A DNA stretch of 64,000 bases, taken from Paenibacillus_S vulneris (lineage in GTDB: Bacteria > Bacillota > Bacilli > Paenibacillales > NBRC-103111). How positions within the stretch are numbered: position 1 is the stretch's first letter; each line of letters begins with the position of its first letter. The notes beneath the pieces are model-generated. The model was given only the letters and a program-made list of their open reading frames with translations, was not told the DNA's origin and did not search any database. Positions 36,901 to 45,846 of this stretch are shown here, piece by piece. Location: the NCBI RefSeq assembly GCF_039543185.1, contig NZ_BAABJG010000027.1, forward strand, positions 310,001-374,000, in the 5' to 3' direction. A program made the position numbers and the translations under genes.

Positions 36901-38169
36901 ATGAAGAAGGCTAGTCGGGGGAGAAAAGGGAAAAAAAGAGCGGTTTTATTACTAATGTTCATTGCAGCGGTCATCGCGACGTCAGGCTGTTCCGCAGGCG
37001 CAGGTCCGGCAACCGTGCAACTGGAGCCAAGACCGGTCAAGACGGAGCTGATCAAGAAACAGACGATAGGCGCGCCTATAGAGCAAGTAGCGGAAGTTAA
37101 GGCGGGAACGACGCTGGATGTTGTCGCCAAAGCGAACGGGGAAGTTATGAACGTTCTGAAGAAGCGCGGAGATTACGTTGAAAAAGGAGACGTGCTGTTT
37201 GTCATCGACAGCAAGGAAGCCGAAATCTCCAAAAGGAAAAGCGAGGTTGCGCTTCAAAATGCGCAGGAAGCATTAAAGAAAGCAAAGGACGACAAAGCCA
37301 TCAATCATCAAAGCTTGCAGGATGAGGTTACTCGCGCACAGACCGCTTTGCAAAATGCGCAGCAGGATTACAATAAGCTGCGCAACGATTTCGACTCGGG
37401 TGTCATCACGCAGCACGAGGTCGATCAAGCGAAGCAAGCGGTGGATAATGCGGCGATGAATTTGCAATCCGCCCAGAACAAGCTGAACGCCAATGATAAT
37501 TCCAATTCGTTGGCGTCCTACGAAACTCAGCTTCAAACAGCGCAGCTGACTCTCGATGAGGCTGCTATGTCCCTAGAGAATTACAGTGTGGAAGCGCCCG
37601 GAAGCGGTGTTTTAACCGATTTTAATGTTGTGGCGGGCCAAGTGGTATCGTCTTCCTCAGGGAAAATAGGCCAAGTCCAGCAGATCGATCCGATCAAAGT
37701 GACGGCCGAATTGTCGGAAAACAATGTTCAGCTGGTTAGAGGGAAGCAGGAGCTTGTATATTATGACCCCGATACTCCCTCGGTCAAAGGAACGGCCAAA
37801 ATCAGCTATTTGGCGCCCATTATGAGCGCGGCGACCAAGACGTACTCTCTGGAGCTGGAGATTCCGAACACAAACCGGCAGCTTCAACCAGGCAAAAGAT
37901 TCATGGTTCAGCTTACGACGGAAGCGGAAGAGCAAGTTATTGCCGTGCCTACGTTAAGCGTGATCCGTGAAGACTCCGACGCCTACGTTTTTGTGCAGCA
38001 AGGCAATCAGTATCAGAAGCGTAAAGTTTCGCTTGGGCGTATTAACGGGGAGTATCAGGAGGTGCTGACCGGTGTTAAAGACGGCGAGCAGCTCGTTGTA
38101 ACCGGACAGCATACGCTCAAGGACGGCCAACAGGCTGAACCTGCGGCACCGGCAACGAATGCCAAATAA
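36901..38169 (+). CDS. RND efflux periplasmic-adaptor-like lipoprotein
   Basis: 422 aa. Signal peptide with lipobox TSGC, the cysteine near residue 30. A barrel-sandwich half-motif, a long coiled-coil hairpin at about 105-210 rich in Lys/Gln/Asn heptads, the second lipoyl half (VEAPGSGVLTDFNVVAGQVV) and a beta-barrel domain give the HlyD/AcrA fold. AGGAGG lies before the ATG. In a Gram-positive cell without an outer membrane the adaptor probably spans the wall side of the pump encoded upstream. Confidence 0.92.
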   Translation: MKKASRGRKGKKRAVLLLMFIAAVIATSGCSAGAGPATVQLEPRPVKTELIKKQTIGAPIEQVAEVKAGTTLDVVAKANGEVMNVLKKRGDYVEKGDVLFVIDSKEAEISKRKSEVALQNAQEALKKAKDDKAINHQSLQDEVTRAQTALQNAQQDYNKLRNDFDSGVITQHEVDQAKQAVDNAAMNLQSAQNKLNANDNSNSLASYETQLQTAQLTLDEAAMSLENYSVEAPGSGVLTDFNVVAGQVVSSSSGKIGQVQQIDPIKVTAELSENNVQLVRGKQELVYYDPDTPSVKGTAKISYLAPIMSAATKTYSLELEIPNTNRQLQPGKRFMVQLTTEAEEQVIAVPTLSVIREDSDAYVFVQQGNQYQKRKVSLGRINGEYQEVLTGVKDGEQLVVTGQHTLKDGQQAEPAAPATNAK

Positions 38170-38202
38170 GCATGGAACATCATCAAGAAGGAGCGGTAGA
38201 TC

Positions 38203-39963
38203 ATGAAGAACAAAACGTGGAAAACGAGTCTTACAGCCATGCTGCTAAGCGCAGCGATGATTCAGTCAAGCGTCCCGGCTCTTGCGGCTTTGGCCCCGGA
38301 ACCGGCTGTATCGGCGCCAAGTAGCAACTATGGGTTAACGGACGACATTCGTGCCGCAATCAAGAATGTTTCCGTCATTCCTACGGTATCGGGATCGCAA
38401 ATTGCGGCAACAGTGCGTCTGTATAACGGAGGGGCTGCTCAGAACCGGGTGCCGGAGCATGAGCTCCGCGTGCGAACGACGAGCGGTGTAGAGTACAAGC
38501 TTGTCCCGAGTGCAAATAACAAGACGGCTTTGCAGCCTAAGGAAATTAGCGAATTGGTGTATATGGCGATGGTGGAGAGTAAAGAGATTACCAGTATTGA
38601 CCAGCTATCGTTTGTTCATACCGATGTTTATACGTATCCGAAGCAAGAAACCACGCTGCTCTCCATGCCCGCAACGTCGGTATGGTACGGGAATAACGGA
38701 ACGAATCAGATGGTTTCGCTCCCATGGGGCCAGCCTTTCAGCATCCCGGGAGTCAATTCGGATCTGGTGTACACGCCCGCCGAAGTTTCCAAACAAAGCG
38801 CAAGCGCAGGTCCTGCGGCATCGGCTGAAGCTTCCAAGCAAAGCACGGCGGCCGGGCCAGTCCTTCTGGTCACTTTATTGGCCGAAAATCCGAGTGCAGG
38901 CCGGCAAATGATCCCATCATTTCGGATCGACGCGCGATCCGGCCAAAAAACGTACGAAGGCAAACGTTCAGAAAACGATCCGGTTTCGTTGGAGGCAGGC
39001 GAAAAAGCATATATTCATTTTTCCATCCCGGTTGATCAGGATGCAGCCATGACGGATCTGCTCGTGGTTTCAACAGATGCGTTTATTTCCAAAACGGGGA
39101 ATCAGGAAGTGCCCATTTCCACAGGAAAAGCGGCCATAGCTTGGCCGACTGCGGATCAAATGAAAAGTCCTGCGGCGTCGTATACGATGGGTACCCCCAT
39201 CCCTTTCGATTCCTTAACTAAGGTGATTGATAAACAAACCGAAGTTTCGCTGGTGGAGCTCCATTTGCACGAAAACCCGGAATCCGGGTACAAAACGGCC
39301 ATTGCCAAGCTCAAATTTACGAATAACGGCAGTTCTCCCGTCTCTATGCCGGAGCTTCAAGCTGAATTGGCCGATAGCAACAGCTTAACCTTCACAGGTG
39401 TGCGTCAAACGAACGTATCTCCAACACTGGAACCTGGATTAAGCTACATTGCAGCCTACTCCTTTCATCTGCCTCGTTCCGAGAGCGGCGATCAATTCCA
39501 ATTAAAGCTTCTTGATCCGATTACGGCAGCTCCTTACAAGACAACTGTCGCTTCGATTCGGACGGGGGCGCAGCAGGAAGAGGGCGGGGATACGTTCTCC
39601 ATGTATCCGTATGATATTAAACTGAATGATTATAGCGTCAGCTACTCGACCATGGCCGGTAATCCTATTACCTATACGTACAAGATTAATGTTGATATGG
39701 ATATCAAACAGAAGGAGAATGTCGTTGTCGATACGAATTTCCCGATGCTGCGATTCGAAATCGTCGATCCTGCGGGCCGGATTGTCGGCAGGACGGACGC
39801 TTCCTTCACGGGTCCCAAAAAATTGATCAGCGGCAAACAGACGATCAATTCGAACAGCATCCAATCCGACGAATTCTCGTCTCCAATAACCGTGAATATG
39901 TACGAAGTCATTACGACGCCGAACGGCGAAGCTGAACGTCTGGTCAAGAGTTTTCAACAATAG
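38203..39963 (+). CDS. Secreted beta-rich protein of unknown function in the efflux operon
   Basis: 586 aa. Signal peptide ends near residue 29 (ALAA). The rest is mostly beta-strand with repeated sandwich-like modules (about 40-190, 225-310, 350-450, 465-585). A short internal duplication is visible at about 197-222, SKQSASAGP repeated as SKQSTAAGP. I do not recognise the family. It starts 33 bases after the adaptor gene behind GAAGGAGCGG and is followed by a terminator, so it belongs to the pump transcript. It could be a cell-wall-side accessory subunit in place of the outer-membrane channel, which is speculation. Confidence 0.6.
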   Translation: MKNKTWKTSLTAMLLSAAMIQSSVPALAALAPEPAVSAPSSNYGLTDDIRAAIKNVSVIPTVSGSQIAATVRLYNGGAAQNRVPEHELRVRTTSGVEYKLVPSANNKTALQPKEISELVYMAMVESKEITSIDQLSFVHTDVYTYPKQETTLLSMPATSVWYGNNGTNQMVSLPWGQPFSIPGVNSDLVYTPAEVSKQSASAGPAASAEASKQSTAAGPVLLVTLLAENPSAGRQMIPSFRIDARSGQKTYEGKRSENDPVSLEAGEKAYIHFSIPVDQDAAMTDLLVVSTDAFISKTGNQEVPISTGKAAIAWPTADQMKSPAASYTMGTPIPFDSLTKVIDKQTEVSLVELHLHENPESGYKTAIAKLKFTNNGSSPVSMPELQAELADSNSLTFTGVRQTNVSPTLEPGLSYIAAYSFHLPRSESGDQFQLKLLDPITAAPYKTTVASIRTGAQQEEGGDTFSMYPYDIKLNDYSVSYSTMAGNPITYTYKINVDMDIKQKENVVVDTNFPMLRFEIVDPAGRIVGRTDASFTGPKKLISGKQTINSNSIQSDEFSSPITVNMYEVITTPNGEAERLVKSFQQ

Positions 39964-39992
39964 CCTGCCCTTAAAGTGAAAGCGGGCCTGCC

Positions 39993-40030
39993 AAAGAACC
40001 TTCCTGTTATGCCGGAAGGTTCTTTTATTT
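39993..40030 (+). terminator. Rho-independent terminator ending the efflux operon
   Basis: A perfect 12-bp stem, AAAGAACCTTCC at 39993-40004 with GGAAGGTTCTTT at 40014-40025, followed by TTATTT. From here to the germination gene at 40299 the sequence is AT-rich; I see no other gene or clear promoter boxes, although a forespore sigma promoter would be expected there. Confidence 0.85.
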
Positions 40031-40298
40031 AGAGGAAAATGTAGATTTCATCGTATGTTCTCTTCATAAGGAACTACACTAATAATCTCATCAATTCCCA
40101 TCCTACTTCCCTCCAATTATTATTTGATATATTGTACCGTGCGAAACAAATGGAAAGAACAAAAATGATTGGCAGCCTGTGATGGGGTACGGGTGTTACT
40201 GGCTGAAGTTGGAATGAAAAGCCGTTATATGGATAAAATAATGGTGCGTTAACAAGATGAAACGGCCAGTAAAGGAATCGATTGGCAAGGAGAGTGCT

Positions 40299-41837
40299 AT
40301 GCGGACACGAAATTCTACCCGTAACGTCAGCTTCGAATCCGATGATCACACGGCATTGGGTCCGGAATTGGACCGTAATGTTGAGGCACTCAAACAGGTA
40401 TTGGGTGAAGCCGACGATGTTTCGTTCCGCTCCTTCTTGATAGCCGGAAGGGTTAGGGCGGAGCTTGTCAGCATCCCCGGCATGTCGGACAAGCAGGAGA
40501 TTGACAACAGTGTACTAAAGCCGCTTATGCAATCCCAGGACGTGGTGTGTGCCGATTTGCAAACGGTTAAGCACAGACTTTTGCACGTCGTGTCCGCCGA
40601 TGAGGCTTCGACCGTTGAGGAATGCGCGGGACAATTAATCAAAGGGTATCCCGTGCTTCTGATTGACGGTTGCACCGGTGCTTTACTGCTTGGAATTCCC
40701 CAATGGGACAAGCGCAGCGTAGAAGAGCCGAAGACCGAACCGTCGCTTCGGGGGCCGCGAGAAGGTTTTACTGAATCGATTGAGACCAATCTGTCGCTGT
40801 TGCGGCGCAAAATCCAGAGCGTCAAGCTAAAGCTCAAATCGCAAAAGATCGGCCGCTATACAGGGACGGAAGTCTATATCGCTTATATGGATGACCTGGC
40901 TAAGTCTTCCTTGCTGCAAGAGGTGCAAAATCGACTCGAACGTATTGATCTGGACGGTGTACTGGAATCCGGATACATCGAAGAACTGACGGAAGACAGC
41001 CCGTTCTCGCCGTTTCCTCAACAGCAATTTACAGAACGGGTCGATATAGCGGCTGCTAGTTTGCTCGAAGGCCGTATCGTTCTGCTGGTTGACGGTACGC
41101 CCGATGTGCTGATCGTACCCGCGACACTTGCGACACTTCTACAGGCTGCGGACGATTATTACAACCGAGCGTTATACACCAGCGTTCTGCGCTGTTTACG
41201 CTACATAACGTTGCTCATTTCCATGATTCTTCCGGCGATGTACGTCGCGATTTTGAATTTTCATCATGAAATGGTACCGGGCAAATTATTGACCAGCATT
41301 GCCTCCGCACGTGAGGCAATTCCGTTTCCAACGTTCGTGGAGGTGATGATGATGCAGCTCGCATTCGAGGTGCTGCGAGAAGCTGGGCTTCGCCTTCCGC
41401 GGCAGATCGGTTCGGCCGTTACGATTGTCGGCGCGCTTGTTGTTGGAGAAGCTGCAGTATCGGCGGGGCTCGTGTCGGCGCCGATTGTCATCATCATCGC
41501 GTTCACGGGTATTGCGGGATTTACGGCTCCCCATTATTCGTTGGAGCTCGCCATACGCCTTTTGCGGCTGCCGCTGATCGTGTTAGGAGGGACGCTAGGC
41601 ATGCTTGGAGTTATGTTCGGAATTATTGCTGTTGCCATCCATTTGTGTATGCTTCGTTCCTACGGCGTCCCTTATTTATCTCCGTTTGCGCCATTTGAGG
41701 CAAGTGAAATGAAGGACACAGCGATTCGGGCTCCAAGGTGGAAAATGACGATGCGTCCCGGTTTTTCGAGTATGCGAAGCCGCCGGCGACTCGCCCGGGG
41801 ACAGAAACCGGAGCCCGGTAAAGGAGGCAGAAGCTAA
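40299..41837 (+). CDS. Spore germination protein, GerAA family
   Basis: 512 aa from ATG 40299 behind AAGGAGA; an upstream ATG at 40257 lacks a ribosome site. A soluble N-terminal half (to about 280; LIAGRVRAELVSIPGMSD, VLLVDGTPDVLIVPATLA) is followed by membrane segments at about 300-460 (SAVTIVGALVVGEAAVSAGL) and a basic tail. These are the features of GerA-type A subunits, which sit in the spore inner membrane and, with B and C subunits, sense germinants. The next genes encode the C subunit, a small membrane protein and the B subunit. Expected to be expressed in the forespore. Confidence 0.93.
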   Translation: MRTRNSTRNVSFESDDHTALGPELDRNVEALKQVLGEADDVSFRSFLIAGRVRAELVSIPGMSDKQEIDNSVLKPLMQSQDVVCADLQTVKHRLLHVVSADEASTVEECAGQLIKGYPVLLIDGCTGALLLGIPQWDKRSVEEPKTEPSLRGPREGFTESIETNLSLLRRKIQSVKLKLKSQKIGRYTGTEVYIAYMDDLAKSSLLQEVQNRLERIDLDGVLESGYIEELTEDSPFSPFPQQQFTERVDIAAASLLEGRIVLLVDGTPDVLIVPATLATLLQAADDYYNRALYTSVLRCLRYITLLISMILPAMYVAILNFHHEMVPGKLLTSIASAREAIPFPTFVEVMMMQLAFEVLREAGLRLPRQIGSAVTIVGALVVGEAAVSAGLVSAPIVIIIAFTGIAGFTAPHYSLELAIRLLRLPLIVLGGTLGMLGVMFGIIAVAIHLCMLRSYGVPYLSPFAPFEASEMKDTAIRAPRWKMTMRPGFSSMRSRRRLARGQKPEPGKGGRS

Positions 41838-41843
41838 AGGAAT

Positions 41844-43022
41844 ATGGTGAGTAAATGGGCATCTTCCTGGATATGTGCCTGCAAATGGCTTACATTCGCG
41901 ATGGTGGTGACAGCTTTGCTATTGTCGACTGGCTGCTGGGACCGAAAGGAAGTGAACGATCTGGCGATCGTAACGATCGCCGGGATAGACCGGAAAGACA
42001 ACGGGGAGATCGAGTTGACAGTGGAGATCGTCGTGCCTAAGCAGGAAGGCGGCAAGACACAGATAAGCGGCAACGCTTCTAAAGAAAGCGGTCCAACTTT
42101 AATCTGGTCCGCTTCAGGAGCTACGGTTGCTGACGCAGTCTCCAAGCTGCAACGCAAGCTATCTCGCGCCATCTATTGGGGGCAACTGGAGCTGTTGGTC
42201 GTAGGGGAAGCGTTGTCCCGCGATCGTTTTCGGGAACAGTTGGATTATATCGTGCGCGATAATAATATTCGCCTGAGGGTGCAGCCGTTCGTCTGCAAGG
42301 GGGCCGTGAGCGATTTTCTCGCTTCTGCCTCTCCACTCGAACAAACAAAAGCGGACTTTCTGGGTGGTGAAGCTGATCGCGTCTTCCATCGGTCGATAAC
42401 GCTTAACCTCTTGGTGCAAGGGCTTGGTAAAAATACGCAATCGGCAATGCTGCCATACCTCGATATCACACAGGAGGGTAACAAAAGTATACCCTATGTG
42501 AAAGGTTATGCCGTATTTTCCCGCGAGCGTATGGCTGGAGTGATCCAAGGGGATTCGTTCTCGGGAGCGAAGTGGATACTTCATCAAGTTAAAGGTGATG
42601 TCGAGACCGTGAAGATGAGGAAGCCCATTTCGTCACTCATATCAATTGGCATTCTTTCATCCAGCACCCAGCTCGTTACTGAACTGCAGGAGGGAATGCC
42701 AAGAATTGAGGTCGGGATTGAAGCCGAGGTGAACGTCGTTCAAAATACAACTCGCTTTAAAACGTCTGATCCGAATTTCATCCGTCAAGTCGAAAAATCG
42801 GCATCCGACGACATACGACGCAATGTAGAGACCGCAATTAAGCAATCCCAAGAGATGGGGGCTGACATTTTCGGTTTCGGCGAAGTGATTAATCGCCGTT
42901 ATCCTGGAGAATGGCAACAATTGCAAGACCGCTGGGACATGATTTTTCCTTCTATGCAAGTCAAAGTGGAGGTCAAGGTGAACGTTCGACATATCGGGAT
43001 GTACAACGAGCCCACCGGATGA
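41844..43022 (+). CDS. Spore germination lipoprotein, Ger(x)C family
   Basis: 392 aa. Lipobox STGC followed at once by WDRKEVNDLAIV, the signature start of mature GerC proteins. The domain order matches GerAC: an N-terminal domain to about 200 and a C-terminal domain with GADIFGFGEVINRRYPGEWQ. The gene starts 6 bases after the A-subunit stop, so the products are co-translated. The protein is lipid-anchored on the outer face of the spore inner membrane and required for assembly of the receptor. Confidence 0.93.
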   Translation: MVSKWASSWICACKWLTFAMVVTALLLSTGCWDRKEVNDLAIVTIAGIDRKDNGEIELTVEIVVPKQEGGKTQISGNASKESGPTLIWSASGATVADAVSKLQRKLSRAIYWGQLELLVVGEALSRDRFREQLDYIVRDNNIRLRVQPFVCKGAVSDFLASASPLEQTKADFLGGEADRVFHRSITLNLLVQGLGKNTQSAMLPYLDITQEGNKSIPYVKGYAVFSRERMAGVIQGDSFSGAKWILHQVKGDVETVKMRKPISSLISIGILSSSTQLVTELQEGMPRIEVGIEAEVNVVQNTTRFKTSDPNFIRQVEKSASDDIRRNVETAIKQSQEMGADIFGFGEVINRRYPGEWQQLQDRWDMIFPSMQVKVEVKVNVRHIGMYNEPTG

Positions 43023-43047
43023 ACCGCAATAAGAGGTGTGAGAGCCA

Positions 43048-43272
43048 GTGACTTGGTTGAACTTAACTGGGGTAACGTGCGTAACCGCGTTGATGGTTTG
43101 GGCCGAATGGCGCGGTCTCGAATTCGATTGCAAGAGGGAACGAGCGGCCTTAATTGCCATCGCTGCCGCCGGCTGGCTTGTAGCCGTGCTAGTCCTTGTT
43201 TTTCCGAATATGCCCGGACCGATCGAGCTATTCAACAATATACTCAAACCGCTAGCCAGCGGGTTAAAGTGA
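43048..43272 (+). CDS. Small two-helix membrane protein in germination operon
   Basis: 74 aa starting at GTG 43048. Two hydrophobic segments (TGVTCVTALMVWAEWR and IAIAAAGWLVAVLVLVFPN) joined by a short charged loop. The AAGAGGTGTGAG stretch upstream can serve as ribosome site. Comparable small membrane genes between C and B subunits occur in germination operons of Bacillales (GerD-like 'D subunits'), so this is probably a receptor accessory subunit. The position is the main evidence. Confidence 0.65.
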   Translation: MTWLNLTGVTCVTALMVWAEWRGLEFDCKRERAALIAIAAAGWLVAVLVLVFPNMPGPIELFNNILKPLASGLK

Positions 43273-43288
43273 GGGGAGAGGTTTGCTG

Positions 43289-44377
43289 ATGGTAGAGGGA
43301 GGGAAAATTTCCGCATCACAGCTAGGGCTTCTTTTTTATGCGGTCGCCGCTTACGATGGAATCCTTTTTATTCCGAGGATAACGGGGGAGGAAGCCGGAC
43401 GAGATCTGTGGCTATCTCCGATCTGGGCTCATTTGATCGGTTTGCTCTTCGTGCTTGCGATGCTTTGGCTTAGCCGTATGTTTCCGACGGAAACCATCAT
43501 ACAGTACAGCGGGCGTATACTTGGTTCGTGGTTAGGCAAAGCGGCGGGCCTTACTGTGATCATTTACGGTGTCAATTTGACTTCTGTCGTCTTAAGAGAG
43601 TATGGCGACTTCATTTCTGTCGCCTTTTTGCAAAAAACGCCGGCTGTTGTTGCTATAGGGGGGATGCTGCTTCTTGTGTCCTTCGCGGTCAGGGGGGGCG
43701 TGGAGGTGTTGGGTCGGTTGGCGCAGCTGTTCCTGCCGATCACGTTCTTGGTGTTCGGGCTGCTAGTCGTCTTATCGGTTCCCGATTGGGACGCAAATCG
43801 TATTTTGCCGATTATGGGTAAAGGGATCGCTCCTTCCGCTAAGGGGGCCATCATCCCCTTAAGCTGGTTCTCCGGCTATTTGATGCTTGGATTGTACTTT
43901 CCTTTTGTGTCAGATCAGAGGAAAACGACGAGGTACGTAATAATAACCTGGTTTGGACTCATGGTTACGCTGTCCGTCTCTGGGCTTGTATCGGTTTTAC
44001 TGTTCGGCAAGCATGCTCATACGTTGAATTATCCGTTCATTGAGGTTGTTCGCTATATTGGGGTTGGGGAATTCTTCCAGCATATTGATGCTTTAATGTT
44101 GGCTGTTTGGCTTCTCGGTACGTTCGTTCAATTGACCTCCTATTTGTATACTGCATCGTTGGGGGTGGCCCAATGGCTCGGGCTCAAACAATACCGGGCA
44201 CTGGTTTTCCCGATCGGCTTTTTTATTCTCGCAATCAGCATGTGGGGACCTTCCAGTGTAGACGTTTTCGAGACCTACTTGGGAACGAGTCAAGTCGTGT
44301 TCGATTTCTTCTATGTTGCTCTCGGCCTGCTCCTATTCGTAACGGCATGGATTCGGGTTAAAATTCTCCAAAATTAA
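43289..44377 (+). CDS. Spore germination permease, GerAB family
   Basis: 362 aa from ATG 43289, with GAGGGGAGAGG about ten bases upstream. Ten membrane segments of the APC/LeuT-like fold (ISASQLGLLFYAVAAYDGIL at the start is typical of GerAB proteins). In Bacillus subtilis this subunit binds the amino-acid germinant. It is the last gene of the operon at 40299-44377. The germinant here cannot be predicted. Confidence 0.92.
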   Translation: MVEGGKISASQLGLLFYAVAAYDGILFIPRITGEEAGRDLWLSPIWAHLIGLLFVLAMLWLSRMFPTETIIQYSGRILGSWLGKAAGLTVIIYGVNLTSVVLREYGDFISVAFLQKTPAVVAIGGMLLLVSFAVRGGVEVLGRLAQLFLPITFLVFGLLVVLSVPDWDANRILPIMGKGIAPSAKGAIIPLSWFSGYLMLGLYFPFVSDQRKTTRYVIITWFGLMVTLSVSGLVSVLLFGKHAHTLNYPFIEVVRYIGVGEFFQHIDALMLAVWLLGTFVQLTSYLYTASLGVAQWLGLKQYRALVFPIGFFILAISMWGPSSVDVFETYLGTSQVVFDFFYVALGLLLFVTAWIRVKILQN

Positions 44378-44501
44378 AATATGAACTATGTCGTCATAGA
44401 ACAACCATATGGGAAAAAATTACAAAGGTTTCGTATAATATTCCAAAAAGCTGATGTTCACCTTTGGCCTTAAGGGGAACACATGGAACGTGAGGGAAAG
44501 C

Positions 44502-44660
44502 ATGGATTTTTATATTGTAGACGTTTTTGCTGAAGAAAAATATCAGGGAAATCAGTCAAATGTGAATATTGCCGCCAAATTAACAAATGGGACCTATGAT
44601 ATCCAGATTGGCGGTAAGGTACAACTGGTTGCAAAGGGAGACTGGTTACAAAGTATCTAA
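44502..44660 (+). pseudogene. Internally deleted PhzF-family gene relic
   Basis: From ATG 44502, behind GAGGGAA, the first 18 residues MDFYIVDVFAEEKYQGNQ match the start of PhzF-family isomerases. The frame then passes directly into a segment like the C-terminal strands of the same family (TYDIQIGGKVQLVAKGDW) and stops. A full protein is about 260-300 aa; here only about 52 remain. The reading frame is open across the junction, so a single internal in-frame deletion explains it. The rest of the 44378-44876 gap has no other gene. Confidence 0.6.
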
Positions 44661-44699
44661 AAACGATTATGGCCCAAAAGGAAAGTTCAGTGTTGAGGT

Positions 44700-44732
44700 A
44701 CTACATATGAAGAATCTTCTATGTGGTTTTTA
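44700..44732 (+). terminator. Terminator after the PhzF relic
   Basis: ACTACATA at 44700-44707 pairs with TATGTGGT at 44720-44727 (one G-T pair), followed by TTTTTAT. It probably ended the original PhzF-family transcript and now isolates the DeoR gene. Confidence 0.5.
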
Positions 44733-44876
44733 TGTTGTAAGTTCCAAGTGAATTTATGAAATGAACGATATTACGTTGTAATTAAATTGTAAATGATGTT
44801 ATTTCCCGTGGATTCTTCGGTGTGATTCGATTAAGATAAATGTAATGGAATGACATACAAAGTGTGGAGGGTAAGG

Positions 44877-45665
44877 ATGCATTCTTCCTATAGCGATGTA
44901 GAGAAAAGAAGGAAAGAGATCTTAAAGGAACTAGAAGAACACGACAAAGTCTATGTAAAAGAGCTTGCTGAAAAATTCGGCGTGACAACTGAGACCATTC
45001 GTCGAGACATGGACAAGCTGGAGAGTCAGAATAAATTAAAAAAAATATTTGGCGGTGCGATCAAAACGAGCCATCAAAAGCTGGAATGGGCATATAACGA
45101 TCGGGAGTCGCTTAATCTGGAGGTCAAAAGAAAACTAGCAGCCGAGGCAGCCAAATGGGTGGAGGACAACGATATTATATTTCTCCAGGCAGGGAGCACC
45201 ATCGCCCAAATGCCATCATTTTTAAGAGACAAGAAGGAGCTTACGGTAGTCAGCAATTCCGTTCCGATCATTTTTGAATTTGCTCAATATAAACGAAATG
45301 GAGAATTTGACGGGCGAGTGATTCAGATTGGCGGGGAGCTTCAAGTTTCTTCGATGGGGATGTCGGGTGTACTCGCTCAAGACATGTTAAGGGACATTAC
45401 TGTAAATAAAGCTTTTTTTTCTTGTGGAGGCTTTACTCTTGAAAATATCAGTACGTTTCAAAGTGAGAGCGCAGTAATGATGAAAATTTTGTTGGCACAA
45501 AGCCAAAAGAAGGTGCTGGTAGCGGATGCATCTAAAATAGGAGTCAAACATCTATATAAAGTAGCAAATTTACATGAAGTGGACATCATTATTACGGATA
45601 CGGATTTGCCTGAAGAATGGAAATCATACATCGAATTATCCACATTAAAATGGGTTTCTACCTAA
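44877..45665 (+). CDS. DeoR-family transcriptional regulator
   Basis: 262 aa from ATG 44877 behind GAGGGTAAGG; the in-frame ATG at 44850 lacks a site. N-terminal winged helix (KELAEKFGVTTETIRRDMDK) and C-terminal DeoRC sensor domain with the sugar-phosphate pocket pattern (FLQAGSTIAQM; KVLVADASKIG). Such proteins repress catabolic operons until a phosphorylated metabolite binds. A terminator and then a promoter with a perfect inverted repeat separate it from the phosphonate-type genes, which it probably represses. A phosphonate or phosphorylated intermediate as inducer would fit the family habit. Confidence 0.92.
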   Translation: MHSSYSDVEKRRKEILKELEEHDKVYVKELAEKFGVTTETIRRDMDKLESQNKLKKIFGGAIKTSHQKLEWAYNDRESLNLEVKRKLAAEAAKWVEDNDIIFLQAGSTIAQMPSFLRDKKELTVVSNSVPIIFEFAQYKRNGEFDGRVIQIGGELQVSSMGMSGVLAQDMLRDITVNKAFFSCGGFTLENISTFQSESAVMMKILLAQSQKKVLVADASKIGVKHLYKVANLHEVDIIITDTDLPEEWKSYIELSTLKWVST

Positions 45666-45684
45666 ATTCAAGTGATTTGAGATA

Positions 45685-45728
45685 AAACAACACGTCGTTT
45701 GGAAACAAATGGCGTGTTGTTTTTATTT
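45685..45728 (+). terminator. Rho-independent terminator after the DeoR gene
   Basis: AAACAACACG at 45685-45694 pairs with CGTGTTGTTT at 45713-45722, followed by a T-rich run. It separates the regulator transcript from the operon at 45847. Confidence 0.8.
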
Positions 45729-45768
45729 TGTAATATATTTGTTTTTATATAATTTACAATATATTTAC

Positions 45769-45823
45769 GTTGTTTTTACGCTTGTATTACATTCGTATGA
45801 TAAGATTTATTTGTAAAAACAAC
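45769..45823 (+). promoter_or_regulatory. Candidate DeoR operator: perfect 11-bp inverted repeat around a promoter
   Basis: GTTGTTTTTAC at 45769-45779 and GTAAAAACAAC at 45813-45823 are exact reverse complements 33 bp apart. Between them lies TATGAT at 45796-45801, a plausible -10 box, with a T-rich -35 region inside the left arm. Two similar AT-rich stretches, TTTGTAATATATTT and TTTACAATATATTT, lie just upstream (45727-45770). A repressor bound to both arms would cover the promoter. The operon start codon follows at 45847. Confidence 0.6.
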
Positions 45824-45846
45824 ATGAAACGAAAGGGGCAACAACG

